This document shows, piece by piece, positions 34,861-48,352 of a stretch of 64,000 bases of DNA (within the stretch, counting starts at the first letter, position 1; the number at the start of each line of letters is the position of its first letter). The DNA is taken from positions 389,001 through 453,000 of the forward strand of contig JACVTC010000076.1 in NCBI GenBank assembly GCA_016946835.1. The letters run 5' to 3'. The stretch is from Neocallimastix lanati (nom. inval.) (lineage: Eukaryota > Neocallimastigomycota > Neocallimastigomycetes > Neocallimastigales > Neocallimastigaceae). A program made the position numbers and the translations under genes. Below the pieces are notes generated by a model, which was not told where the DNA came from, searched no databases, and saw only the letters and a list, made by a program, of their open reading frames with translations.

Positions 34861-35365
34861 TTTTTATTATTTATTATTTATTAATAAATACTCTTTTTAT
34901 TTTTTATTATTTATTATTTATTAATAAATACTCTTTTTATTATTTATTATTTATTATTTATTAATAAATACTCTTTTTATTATTTATTATTTATTATTTA
35001 TTATTTATTAATAAATACTCTTTTTATTATTTATTATTTATTATTTATTAATAAATACTCTTTTTTATTATTTATTATTTATTATTTATTAATAAATACT
35101 CTTTTTATTATTTATTATTTATTATTTATTAATAAATACTCTTTTTATTATTTATTATTTATTATTTATTAATAAATACTCTTTTTATTATTTATTAATA
35201 AATACTCTTTTATTATTTATTATTTATTATTTATTAATAAATACTCTTTTATTATTTATTATTTATTATTTATTAATAAATACTCTTTTATTATTTATTA
35301 TTTATTATTTATTATTTATTAATAAATACTCTTTTTATTATTTATTATTTATTATTTATTATTCT
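34861..35365. repeat. Minisatellite with TTTATTAATAAATACTC unit
   Basis: Twelve copies of a variable-length unit of about 30-45 bases. Each copy has the palindrome TTTATTAATAAA followed by TACTC, a T run and a variable number of TATTATT repeats. Length variation comes from the TATTATTTATT part. Confidence 0.9.
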
Positions 35366-36790
35366 ATTTAAAAGAAATGAAAAGAAATAAAAAGAAATAG
35401 AAATATAATAAATAAATAAATAATAAATAATAAATAAATTGTTATATAAAATAAAGTAGATGAATATATATAGAATTAATTATATACATAAATAAAGTAG
35501 ATGAATATATATAGAATTAATTATATAAATATATACATATACATATAAAGAATAAATAAAGATATATTTATTAAATTTAAAGTGATTCTTTGATGGTTGA
35601 AGAAAGAATGAAAAAAAAACTCACCATGAAAATGGAATAATGAATAATAAAAAAAAAAAAAGTTGGATTATATATAATATGATGACAAAATTACAAATAA
35701 TTAAATAATTATTAAATAAATAAATAAATAATTATAAAATTATTAAAATGTATTCTTTTAATCTTCTTAAATATAAATATATTTTACTCTAAATTATTAA
35801 ATATGATGATATTTTACTACAAATTATTAAATATGATGATATTTTACTACAAATTATATATCATACATATCATTTTATTATATTAATATTCTAGGATACA
35901 AGAATAAAAGAAAATGGAAAAAAAAAAATTTTTTTTTTATTTTTTTTTATTTTTATTTTTTTCATTTTATTTTATTTTACATTGTTTTAAAAATTTCCAT
36001 TTTTTTTTTTTTTTTTTAAGTATATATATTGTAATATTATTAATATCATATTTTTAATTTATTTTACGGTAAGGAATAAATGATGATTTATTATTATCAT
36101 CTATTAAGAAATGATTCAATGATTACTAAAATGGTCTTTTATTCTTTCATTATTAACTCTTAACTATTATTAACTATTAACTCTTAACTATTATTATTAA
36201 CTATTATTATTAACTATTAACTATTAACTATTAATTATTATTATTAACTATTATTATATGTTATTATATATTTTGATTTATAAACTATTATTATTAACTA
36301 TAAATTATAAGCTATGATTTATTACAATTATTATTATATATTCTTATTCCTGTTTAATATCAAATGGGTATGAGATGTATACGTAAAGAACTTTTTTAAC
36401 TATTTAATCTATTCTGAACACTGAACAATGGAATGAATTTAATTATATTAATTTCGTCAACTAACAATCATTAAGTGTATTATATGAGAATAAAAAAAAA
36501 AAAAAACTTTTATCATTATTAAAAGTATTTCTCTTTATTATATTAATTATAGATAAAAACTTTTTTTTTTATATTGAGATTATATATATAAAAAAAAAAA
36601 TTCATTCATGGCATAAAACTAATTTTGTCAATGGAACAATAACAATATACATTCATTATTTTATAATATTTAATTGAATAATAAATAAATAAAAAGAGTA
36701 ATTAAATAGTAATTAATAAATAATAGATAATAAATAATTAAATAGTAATTAATATATAATAGATAATTGAATAAAATAATTGAATAATAA
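35366..36790. other. AT-rich spacer with minor repeats
   Basis: Contains a 30-base direct repeat with ATTAAATATGATGATATTTT at about 35790-35850, TAACTATTATTATTAAC repeats at 36150-36300, and a 40-base near-duplicate with AAAGTAGATGAATATATATA at 35450-35530. No gene. Confidence 0.6.
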
Positions 36791-36960
36791 ATAATAAATA
36801 ATAAATAATAAAAAGAGTATTTATTAATAAATAATAAATAATTAAATAATAAAAAGAGTATTTATTAATAAATAATAAATAATAAAAAGAGTATTTATTA
36901 ATAAATAATAAAAAGAGTATTTATTAATAAATAATTGAATAATAAATAATAAATAAATAA
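36791..36960. repeat. Inverted copies of the TTTATTAATAAATACTC minisatellite
   Basis: AAAAGAGTATTTATTAATAA occurs four times, the reverse complement of the unit at 34861-35365. Further single copies lie at about 38925 and 39085. Confidence 0.85.
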
Positions 36961-37970
36961 ATTCAGAAAAAAAAAAGTTTATAAATAAAATTGGGATAAA
37001 TTAATTATTTTTCTTATTATATAATAATTAAAAAAAAAATTTTTTTTTTTATCTCAGTTATTTAATATATATAGTTATTAATCCATCCTATATATTTAAT
37101 TAATTCATCTCTATAAATAATTAATTAATTAATAAAAATAATATAATAATTAAATAATAAATAAAATAAATATAAAAGATTGTTTATAATACTATGTATA
37201 TATAAATAAATCAATTTATATTTATTAATTTATCTAACTATATATTTATTAATTCATTTATTTATATTAATTATTTTATCTAAATTATATATTTATTAAT
37301 TCATTTTTATATATTGAATACACTGATTCAATATTAATTTAATAATTAATTGATTAATGGTTTATGTAGGTACTTTCCAACTTTGAATAAAAGGATTAAT
37401 TATTGAAATACACTCATCCTTAGCATTTCAGTAATCACTTTTTACTTGAAATCTTCTAAATAGTTGCATATATTGGCAATGTATTGGTTATCCAACTTTA
37501 TAACTAATTAATTAATTTGTATGGAAAGGGTATGAAATAATAAAAGAGCGGATGAAATAATTACTGTTCTTTTTCTTTTTTTTTTTTTTTTTTTTCTTTA
37601 AAATAAATGATTTAATAGCTATTAAATAAATAATTAAATTCAAGTTTTATTCATTATTTAATTGTTGAAATGTAAATTTTTTAGTTTTTCTTTCTTTTTT
37701 TTTTTTTTTTTTTTTTTTTTGATTAAATAAATAAATAAAAAAAAAAAAAAAAAAAAAAAGAAAAGAAAAAAGAAAAAGCAATAAATTTGTTATTATTATT
37801 GCATTAATATTCATTATTATTATTTAGGATTAATTAGTATAATATATATATATATATAAATTATTTAATGTATGGTTTAATTAATAATTGTTATAGAATA
37901 AGTGATGCTTTTAATTTTTTCTTGTTTTCTTGTTTTTTTTTTTTTATATTTTAATACAGAAAATAGATGG
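36961..37970. other. AT-rich spacer, nothing recognised
   Basis: A more complex patch at 37365-37560 (GGTACTTTCCAACTTTGAAT; TTCAGTAATCACTTTTTACT) could be old coding or repeat sequence, but no frame stays open. T and A homopolymers follow. Confidence 0.5.
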
Positions 37971-38443
37971 AGGTCCACTTCATTTATCTAATTATTTGTA
38001 CAAATCATGGCTATGAGCCATTTGATGTTATCTTGATTACTACTACTACGGTACAGATATTTTTTTTTTTTTTGTTACAATTAAGATATTTTTGTTGTTA
38101 CTATATTGTACATTGTCTATGTACACTCAATTTATTATTTAGTATTGCCATTCTTTAGTAACTATTTGTTGTTGTTTTTCTTAATATTGCCATTGCAATA
38201 ATTATTTGTTATTATTTTTTTTTTTTTTTTGTTATTATTTTTTAATTATTTGTTACTATTTTTCTTATTATTGTTATTATTTATTAATTATTTGTTACTT
38301 ATTTTTCTTATTATTGCCATTGCTATAATTATTTGTTACTGTTTTTATTATTGCCATTCTTTATTAATTAATTATTGTTTTACTATTATCAACAAGGTTA
38401 CAACTGCCATTTAGGATTGGGATACTTCAATAAAAGTGGACCT
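37971..38443. mobile_element. Possible MITE-like element with terminal inverted repeats
   Basis: AGGTCCACTT at 37971-37980 is repeated in perfect inverse as AAGTGGACCT at 38434-38443, enclosing 473 bases of atypical sequence (TTGTTACTA/TTATTGCCATT repeats). Both ends are followed inward by ATT-rich sequence. No clear target-site duplication and no transposase ORF, so this is tentative. Confidence 0.35.
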
Positions 38444-39480
38444 ATTTATTCAATTCAATTAATTTCATTAGATTAATACTAATATCATTCCATAGCATTC
38501 TATGGTATCTATTAAATATCATTATATATCATATATCTATATATTATATATTTTATATATTATATATATTATATATTAAATATTATTTATATTTATTTAT
38601 TTTATATTTATTTATTTATATATTATATATTGTATATTGTATATTATATATTATATATATTTATTTTTATATAAATTATTAATTATTAATTACTCTATAC
38701 TATTATATATTTATACACTTATGTTTTATCATTACTTATTAATATTATTAATACTATCACTATGTTATTAGTAAATAATAATATTACTATTACTATTATT
38801 AATAATATTATAATAATTACTTATACTTTATTAATTACTATTCCATTATTATTTATTATGTTTATTACACAACTCATAAAAAAATAAAATAAATAAATAA
38901 TACGTAATTAAGAGTATTTAAGAGTATTTATTGATAATAATTGAATAATAAATAATAATAAATGAAGTATTTATTAATATATAATAAATAATAAATAATT
39001 GAATAATAAATAATTGAATAAATAATAAATAATAAATAATTGAATAATAAATAATAAATAATAAATAATAAATAATAATAAAAGAGTATTTATTAATAAG
39101 TAATAAATAATAAATAATAAATAATAATAATAATAAATAATAAATAATAAATAATAAATAATAAATAATAAATAATAAATAATAAATAATAAATAATAAA
39201 TAATAAATAATAAATAATAAATAATAAATAATAAATAATAAATAATAATAATAAATAAAAAGTATAGTTTTTTTTTTATATTAAAATTTTCACTAATTAA
39301 TATAAAATGAAAAAATGTTTTAAAATTTTATGAAGAACAAAAAAAAAATATATAGATATATAAATATATAAATATATAAATAAATTTATATATAAACATA
39401 AATAAATATTTATATAAATATATAAATATATAAATATATAAATAAATAAATATATAATTAAATATAAATATATAAATATA
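38444..39480. repeat. AT-rich spacer with (AATAAT)n blocks
   Basis: TA-rich palindromic sequence at 38515-38700, ATAAATAAT repeats at 38930-39260, and AAATATATAAATATATAAAT at 39355-39475. No gene. Confidence 0.7.
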
Positions 39481-39890
39481 TAGTTTATAGTCTATAGTAT
39501 ATATATAATTAAATATAAATATATAAATATATAGTTTATAGTCTATAGTATATATATAATTAAATATAAATATATAAATATATAGTTTATAGTCTATAGT
39601 ATATATATAATTAAATATAAATATATAAATATATAGTTTATAGTCTATAGTATATATATAATTAAATATAAATATATAAATATATAGTTTATAGTCTATA
39701 GTATATATATAATTAAATATAAATATATAAATATATAGTTTATAGTCTATAGTATATATATAATTTATATATAAATATATAAATATATAGTTTATAGTCT
39801 ATAGTATATATATAATTAAATATAAATATATAAATATATAGTTTATAGTCTATAGTATATATATAATTTATATATAAATATATAAATATA
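39481..39890. repeat. 51-base minisatellite, eight copies
   Basis: Unit starts TAGTTTATAGTCTATAGTAT at 39481, 39532, 39583, 39634, 39685, 39736, 39788 and 39839. The first six copies look identical; the sixth and eighth carry TTATATATAA in place of TTAAATATAA. Confidence 0.95.
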
Positions 39891-41539
39891 AATATGATTT
39901 ATAGATTATATGTAATTTATTAGTTTCTATGTTATTAATAAATATACATAAATATTTATTTTATTATTTATTTTATTATTTATATTTATTTTATTATTTA
40001 TTGTATTAGTTATTTTATTATTTATTTAGGTTTATTCTTTTTTTCTTCTTAACGTTTGTTTTACAGTTGACAAGAAAGGATTAATTAAGAATTTTTATTT
40101 AGAATTTCATTTTTACGTAGTTCAAACATTTTATATTAATTTAATATAAAGAATGTAGAATAAATGTAATACAAACAAATACATTATTGAATTAAATAGA
40201 AATGAATTAAATAGAAATGTATATATTTAAATAAACTATTCATCCATCCCATTAATCAATCCATATATAATCAATATAGTATAACTAACAAAATATATAT
40301 ATATTTAATATATATCATTAATATATAGAATATATTTATATTATATTCTATAACAGAGTGTGGTACAAAGTTTTATTGACATTGATTTGCCATAAATATT
40401 CAATTATACGATTCATAATAAATAAACTTTATTATGTGATGATGATGACAAAACTTTAAATAATAATAAAAAATAAAAAAAAAATAAAAAATTTTATTTA
40501 TTAATATATATATCATTAATTTATTTATTTATATTTATATTTATTTATTTATTTATTTATTTAAAAAAAAGGCATAAATATTTATTACAAAAAAAAATTT
40601 TTTTATTATTGTTTATTATTGTGATAGATATTAAAAAATTTAATTTATTTCATTGAATTTCATTTAAACATAATCATTTATTATATTAAATTAAAAATAA
40701 TATAAAACATTTATTATTGAAATTAAAATAAATAAATAAATAAATAATAAATAAATAAATAATAAATAAATAAATAAATAATAAATAAATAAATAAATAA
40801 ATAAATAATAAATAAATAAATAATAAATAAATAAATAAATAATAAATAAATAATAAATAAATAATAAATAAATAAATAATAAATAAATAAATAAATAAGA
40901 AAAAAAGAAATATAAAATAATATTATGTTTATGTATTTTATATATAAATATATAAATTATACAAATATATATTATATAATTAATTTTTTTTATATAAAAG
41001 AAGAAATATTTCCTTAAAAATTTATTATTTTTTTTCTTTGAAGATTTTTTTTTTTTTATTATAAAGTATATTTTTACTATTAGTTAGAAGTATATTAATT
41101 AAGTGGTGAAAATAGATAATAAAGTTAAAAAAAAAAAAAAAAAAAAACACATATCAGAAAAAAAAAAACAGAAAAAGAGAAAAGTTTATATTTAATAAAA
41201 ATAATAGAAAAGGATGTTATAACGAAACTTTTTTTTTAAATAAAAAAAAAACATATATTCTTCCATTATATAATTAATATTAAAATTTTATATATATAAA
41301 AAAAATACCATATACTAGATATTAATTATTTATTAAATATAATTATTAATTATATATATATAAAAAGAAAAATTAAACTCATCATTTTTCAAAAATAAAT
41401 ATATTAAACTATATTATAGAAACAACATTCAAAAAAAAAAAAAAAATAAAAGAAAAATAAAAACATAAATATTTTATAAATGACATTTTTTTAAAAAAAA
41501 GAATAAAAGTTAAAAAAAAAAAAAAAAAGAGTTAAACAG

Positions 41540-41577
<38 letters not shown>

Positions 41578-42550
41578 TTATAATGTTTAAAATACATATT
41601 TAGTAAAAGAAGAGAAAAAATTGTTAAAAATACCCTAGATTTAAGCTATTTTTAATAATATTATGTTAATGCAATTAAAAGATAAAAAAAAAAGCATTAA
41701 AATAAATATTTTGATACTCAATAATATATATAGATAATTATTAATAAAAAAAAAGTAAAATAGTTTTTTTATATATTTATAATAATAAAAACTATAAAAC
41801 TTTTATTTTTAATAATTCAAATTTATTAATTTTTTTTTTTCTAAAAAAAAAACAACAAAAAATACAATGTATAAAAATATGAATATATAATATAAAACAA
41901 ATTTTTTATATATATATAAATGATATTTATTATTTTTTAATAAAAAACGATATTTATTATTATGGAATTTACTATTTTTTATAAATAATATTATAATATA
42001 TTTCAATTAAATAAATAGTAAACAACTATATATTAAAAAATAATAATAATACATTTTCAATAACTATTTTTTTTATTTTATATTAAAAAAAAAACAAAAC
42101 AAATTATTATAGAGTAAATATATATTTATATATATATTTAGTATTATTTTTTTAATATAGATAAAATTTAGAAATAAAATAGTTTTCATTTTTTTTTTAT
42201 ATTATATATTATTCAAATATTTAAAAAAAAAATACAATATTTAAATATATATATTTTAAAATTTATTAAATTAAGAAAGTCGTATAAACATTATTATATT
42301 TTTTATTTTAAATAATAACAGCAAAAAAAAAAGAGCATAAAAAACATAAAAGATAAAAACAAAAAAAATTAAAACTTAAAATCGATATTTCATAATTATT
42401 TTTTATTTTGATTAAAATATTATTTTTATTTTGAATATAGAAAAAAAAAAATAAAAAATAGTATAAATTATAAATTCATTAATTTCCTAAATATATACAA
42501 AACGAAAGCTAAAAGAAAAAAAAAAAATTAAAGATAAAAATAAAACCAAA
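39891..42550. other. AT-rich spacer upstream of the 1458-residue gene
   Basis: Includes (AAATAAAT)n at 40733-40900, homopolymer A and T runs, and a slightly more complex patch at 40020-40460 with no open frame. The last kilobase is the presumed promoter of the gene at 42551; no distinctive core element is visible. Nothing supports another gene. Confidence 0.6.
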
Positions 42551-45500
42551 ATGTATAAGGATAAATATAAGGTTAAATATTTATCAAGAAAGGTTGTTTT
42601 AGCATGGAAAAAAGCTTCCGAATCCCAAGTGATTAGTTGGCATGAAATATTTCCAATTATTTGTGCCTTATATGAATTGGATGATAATTTTCAAAAAGAT
42701 GAAGCTTTTAAAGCTTTAAATATAGAGAGTCAGCCTTTCTACAGTCATTTTCAAGAGATTTTAAATGAACTTAACTTAACCAAACATGATATTCATTATT
42801 TCCGTAAAATAACAAAACATCTTTTAAAAACTTATATAGAGGTTAATAAAGAACTTCATAAACTTCAAGATCAAAATAAAGATTTGGATTCACATTCACT
42901 TGCTAGTTGTAAAGGTTCTATAGGTAAGGAAAAAAGAAAAGAAAAAGAAAATTTTTTTTTTTTTAAAAAATTTTATATTTTTTTTTAAATTAAAAGATAT
43001 TGTCAAGTTACACTTTTCGAAATACATAATTTTAACAAATATAAACAATATATATATAAAGAGGGGAATATTCATAATTTAAAAAAAAATTTTTTTAAAT
43101 AGTTTTGTCAATATAATTTTTTTTATAAAATTTAATTAATTAAAACAAAAAATTTTAAAGATATAATTATTTCTATAATTGGATTAAATAATTAAAATTT
43201 GGAAAAGATATATATATTTACAAGTAGTCAAAAAAAAAAAAAAAAACAAGAAAAAAAAATTTATGGAAAAAATGCATAATTTTATTTAATAAAAAAATTT
43301 TTTTTTTATTATTCGTAAACTTTATCTTTATCTTTATTAGTTATACAAAAAAAAAAATTTTTTTTAATGAAATTATATATGATAAACATCAAATAAAATA
43401 ATTAAATAGAATAGGTTAAATAAAAAAGAAATAAGAGTGGATTAATCAAAGTTAAAAGAAATTGGTTTCATTAAAATTGCCACATTTTATTTTATTTAGA
43501 ATTACTAAATATTAATAATAAATTATTAACAATATCAATAAATTTTAATTTTTTTCCCCTATACCTTATATATATATATTTATATAATTTTAAATTATTA
43601 TATTAGAGGAAGTAGTCGATACTCCATCGATGACTCCAGTCACTTTACCAGTTGTACCTATGGTGAAAGCTACTAGTAATATGAATTGTTCCATTAATAC
43701 AAATTCAAATGGCTATGATGTTTCTATCAATGAATTAATTATTCCAAGTATTATAGTAGAGGAATTAATTAATTTTTATATTGAATTAAAGAAAGCTGAT
43801 AGCAATAATAGTAATTATAATGCAGTAAAAAAGGAAGAGGATGATGGTAATAAAACTATGAATAAAATGCATTCCAAGAAAGGTAGTGTGGATAACACTT
43901 CCAGTCAAGTAAATGAATTAAAAGCAAATCAAAGTCAACGTACTTCTTCTACTCCCAATGTTTCCGTTACCAAATCAAGAAAAAATAGTGCTAATGAAGA
44001 AGGAATATCAAATTCAAAACCAATGGTTGTCCAACGAAGAAATAATATTCCACCGGTGAATTCTGATAGATCTCCTAGTATAAGTATTGGATACATGAAA
44101 GAAATGAATAATAATAAGGTTTCCTCTAGAACCGTAGACATGGGTATATTTTCACCTCGATTAATGAGTCCCGTATCTGTCATTACAAGTCCAAATTCAG
44201 CATCTACTCTTGCTGGTAACGATATTATGTCAACCTCAGTGAATACCATTTATTCTCCATTGAATTTACCCTTAATTAAAAATACAACTATGGTTCCCTC
44301 TGGCAAAGGTAATTACAATGGTAATGGTAATGGTAATGCCAATGATGATAATGACAATGACAATGGTAATGGTAATGATAATGATAATGGTAAAGGTAAT
44401 GGTAATGGTAATGCCAATAATATTAAACATCCTAAGAAATCAAAATTAAGAAAAATTAAAAAGATGAGTCTTAGAGTAGCCACAAATATGGGATTAAAAG
44501 GAGTAAAAGATTGTAAGAAAAAAAATAATAATAATAATAAGGAAGAAAATTATAATAATAATAGTCCAGTGGAAGATACCAATTCTTGTCATTCTTCTAT
44601 CTCTCAAAATTCTTATGCTAATAAAATAGAAGAAAGATACTTTATGAGTCCAATCTTAGTAGAAAATTCAAATCATGTAGCCCTTATTAATGAAAATAGT
44701 CCAAATTCTGCGTCTACTCTTGTTCAACCATCTCAGTCCTCATCAAATCCATCATCAAATGCGCCTATTAATCCTTATCCTCCGAGAAATAAATCATTAA
44801 TTTCATCTACTCCTCAAAATTTAATGAATAGTCCTATTTTAAATTATAATAATAATAATGGTAGTAGTGGTAGTAACCCTTATTCATCTCCAGTTATGTC
44901 CTCTCCATTTATGGTACCATCAGGATCCGGTCCTGACGTTTTCAATAAGGATAATCTTTATCGTTTCAAAAAGTCAAATAATATTAATAATAGTAATATT
45001 AATATCATTAATTCTGGAAAAAATATAGCCCTGAAAAAAACTGGCTTCTCACCTTACAGTGAACCTTTACCTTCTCTTCCAATGAAGGAAGGTAAAATTA
45101 TGCCAAAAACTAAATTTAATCCTTATGAAGAACCTTTACCATCTTTCCCACCTCAAGCTCTTCCTCTTACCGAATCGGCTACGGTTCCCCCATTTGATGA
45201 AGGGAATATCTCAATAATGAGTACGAGCATAACTTCTTCTTATTCCCAATTACAATTACAATTACAATCACAATCGCAATCACAATCACAATCACAATCT
45301 TATCCATCACAATCTCAGCCTCAATTTCAATATCCATCAAAATCATACTCTCATTCTCGTTCTCATTCTCGTTCTCATTCTCGTTCTAATTCTAATTCCT
45401 ATACACCATCTCCAATTTCAATTCCAATACCAATTCCTCCTTTATCAAGATCATATTCACATACTCGTACACCTTCACAAACTCAAACTCAATCCCAATT

Positions 45501-47605
45501 CCAATTCAGTAATAATTTTTCACAATCTCAAATCTTTTCTGAATCCAGTATGACTAGTTCTAATAATTTGAATTGTCTCAGTTTTATGGAGGAACAGTTG
45601 TTGATGGAGGATAATGAAGAATTTGAGGTTGGTAATATTTTAGATAAGTATACTCTTCATCGGATTGAAAGTCAAGGTTCTCCATTATCCCCTTTTAATA
45701 ATACTAACGCTACTGCCGTCACCAGTAACGGTAATAAGGTAAATGGTGTCATGATGCTCGGTTCATCCTTCCCTACCATGGTGAATGGTTCAAATCATCC
45801 ACTTCTTAAGAATAAGAATAGTAAGGGTATGGTGATTGAAGGTAGAAATCATCCTCTCTTTAAGAATAATACCCTTATTACCGATAGTAATGCTTTGGAG
45901 ATGCCATTTTATCCTGAGGAAGTTAATACCAACGAAAATGAAATTGCAAATCAATTTGAAGAACAATTTCAAAGAGATGAGCGTGAACTTAATGAAGCCG
46001 TCAAGAATTATAACGCTAACATTAACACTAAAGTTGAAGCCGACGCTAATGCTAATACAGAAGCTGAAGCTGATGTTGAAGTTGATACTAAAGCTGATGA
46101 TGATGTTGATGCTGAAGCGGATACTGATTCTTCTTCAGATTTTGATGAACATCAAAATTCTATTGTCATTACAGATACTAGTGTTATAGATAGTTTAGAA
46201 TGTGATCTTCTTAGTCATAAGGTTCAAACTAGAAAATCATTTTCTCTTAATTCCAATAATGCCAATACTTCTAAGACTTTCCGTAAATCTCATAGTAGAC
46301 TTAGTAGTATTAATGAATTGGATGAAAATGGAATTAATCCAGAGAAAGACAAAAATATGATACTAAAGAATGAAAAGTTATTGGATGTAGAAGGTAATAT
46401 GGGAGATATAGAAGAGAATGAATGTGAAATTGAAAATGAAAATGAAAAGAGAGAATCCATTATGAATATGAAAATACTTGAGGAAGAGAAAAAGAAATTG
46501 GATAAAGTTAAAAAGAATCAATTCCGTCTTTCTTTCCTTACCAGTAAATCTTCTTATCGATCATTAAAGTCGGCTACTGCTAAGGGCGAAAAAGATACTG
46601 ATGATGAAAATGGAAGTGAAAATGAAAATAATAAAAAAATTTTAGAAAGTGAAAATGAAAATGAAAGTGAAAGTGAAAATGAAAGTGAAATTGAAAGTGG
46701 AATTGAAAGTGAAAATGAAAGTGAAACTGAAAGTGGAGATGAAAGTGGAGAAGAAAATGAAAATGATAATTCTTACTCTTCTGAAGAAGAAGCACAAATT
46801 AATTATCATTCTAATGATGAAAAGGAAGAGTTAAATGAGGAAGAGGATGAAGATCAAAATCAAAATCAAAATAAAAATAAAAATCAAGATCAAAATTCAT
46901 CTGATAAAGTAAAAAAGATAGAAAATGTTGAAACTGGAATAGAGGATGAAGCTTTAATTTCAACACCTACTCCTAAAAAAGTAGCTATTGTAGACACAAA
47001 AGAAAAGAAAGGTAATCAAAATAAGCATACTAACTCTATTGATATCGTCACAAAAGATGCTAAAAGGAATATTAGCCAAGAATCGAAAGATAAAACCAAT
47101 TCTACTCTTGAAATTTATTTTGTTCATCCTGTTCAACTCTTTAATATTATGCAAATGATCTATATCTATAGAATATCTAAACTTCCAAATTGTGCCAAGG
47201 GAATCACTCAACAGTGGATGAATGTTTCCAATGAAATGGCCTTAACTTTTTGGAGTTTCTTAAAATCTAAAGAGGATATCATTTCTAATATCATTATCTA
47301 CTCTACCTTTTATGATCATGTGAAGGTGAAGACCATTCCATTAAATGATCCAAATCATGTTTTTCTTAAGGAATTAATATCTGAAACAAATATAAATACC
47401 GATCCTAAAAATGAAAAAGAAAAAATGGGTCACCATGAAAAAGAAGAAAGTAAAAAGAATCTTGAAAATGAACTTTCACCACTTTCAGCTCAATCTGAAA
47501 ACTATTCCAAGGAATTCAGTTTTACCACCAATGAAATATTTGAAAATTTTGAAAATCAAGTCTCCAATAAAAAGTTAATTATGGAAATTAAAAAAGAATT
47601 ATTAA

Positions 47606-47610
<5 letters not shown>
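42551..47610 (+). CDS. Large Asn/Ser-rich protein of unknown function, two exons
   Basis: Exon 1 is 42551-42923 and exon 2 is 43607-47610. The phases fit exactly (one base plus two bases make a GAG codon) and give 1458 residues. The N-terminal 125 residues are a compact helical domain (KVVLAWKKASESQVISWHEI; IHYFRKITKHLLKTY). The middle is disordered: Asn/Gly/Asp repeats (about residue 357-395), a Lys-rich patch (397-435), a Gln/Ser run and SHSRSHSRS repeats (671-722), and Glu/Ser/Asn acidic repeats (1122-1175). Two paired linear motifs, SPNSASTL and PY-S/E-EPLPS, each occur twice. About residues 1289-1388 regain a folded look (VHPVQLFNIMQMIYIYRISK; NEMALTFWSFLKSKEDII). No family is recognised. 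The architecture suits a scaffold or regulatory protein with globular ends. Codon choice (CAT, TCC, ACC) and an undamaged frame support a functional gene. Confidence 0.85.
42924..43606 (+). other. Intron of the 1458-residue gene
   Basis: Donor ATAG|GTAAGG at 42924 and acceptor TTATATTAG at 43606. It is 683 bases of homopolymer-rich sequence with stops in all frames. The phase joins the exons without a stop. A short read-through into the intron adds only Lys/Phe repeats, supporting use of this donor. Confidence 0.8.
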
Positions 47611-47636
<26 letters not shown>

Positions 47637-47911
47637 GACATCTAAAAGACATCTAAAAAAAAAGAAAAAAAAAATTATTAAGAAATAAAATTAAGAAATA
47701 AAGATATTAAAATTAAATATATATATATATATAAAATTAAAAAATTAAATCTAATTATTTATATATATATATATATATAAATTAAATAAAATAAAATTAA
47801 ATAAAAATAAGTAAAATAAATAAAGATAATAAATAATAATAATAATAATAAAAAAAAATAAAACATTTTAAAAAGAAATCATCATTATATTATTGTAATA
47901 CTCATACATAT

Positions 47912-47958
<47 letters not shown>

Positions 47959-48352
47959 AGAAATTATAAAAATAAAAATAAAAGTTAAAAAATTAAAAAA
48001 ATAAAGAAATTTATATAAAATAATAATAAATATTCATTATATAATATATAATATTTATTATAGAAATTTAAACAAACTAAAAAATTTAAAATAGAATAAA
48101 AAAAAAAAAAAAAAATAAAAAAAAAAATAAAAAAAAAAAAAAAAATAGCAAAAAAACAAAAAACAAAAAAACAAAAACTAAAAAAAAAGAAAAAAGGAAA
48201 AAGGAAAAAAAAAAAAAAAAAAAAAAAAAATTTTTTTTTATTTTAAAGTGTTGAATAATATAATATTTTTTATTTATTTAATATATTTATTTTATATATA
48301 AATGTATGTGTTTTTTATCATTCAAATATATATATTTTTTATTTTATTTTAG
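47611..48352. other. 3' flank and spacer
   Basis: A-rich homopolymers and TA runs. The piece around 48050-48100 (TTTATTATAGAAATTTAAAC) recurs at about 61720, part of the duplicated block. Confidence 0.7.
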
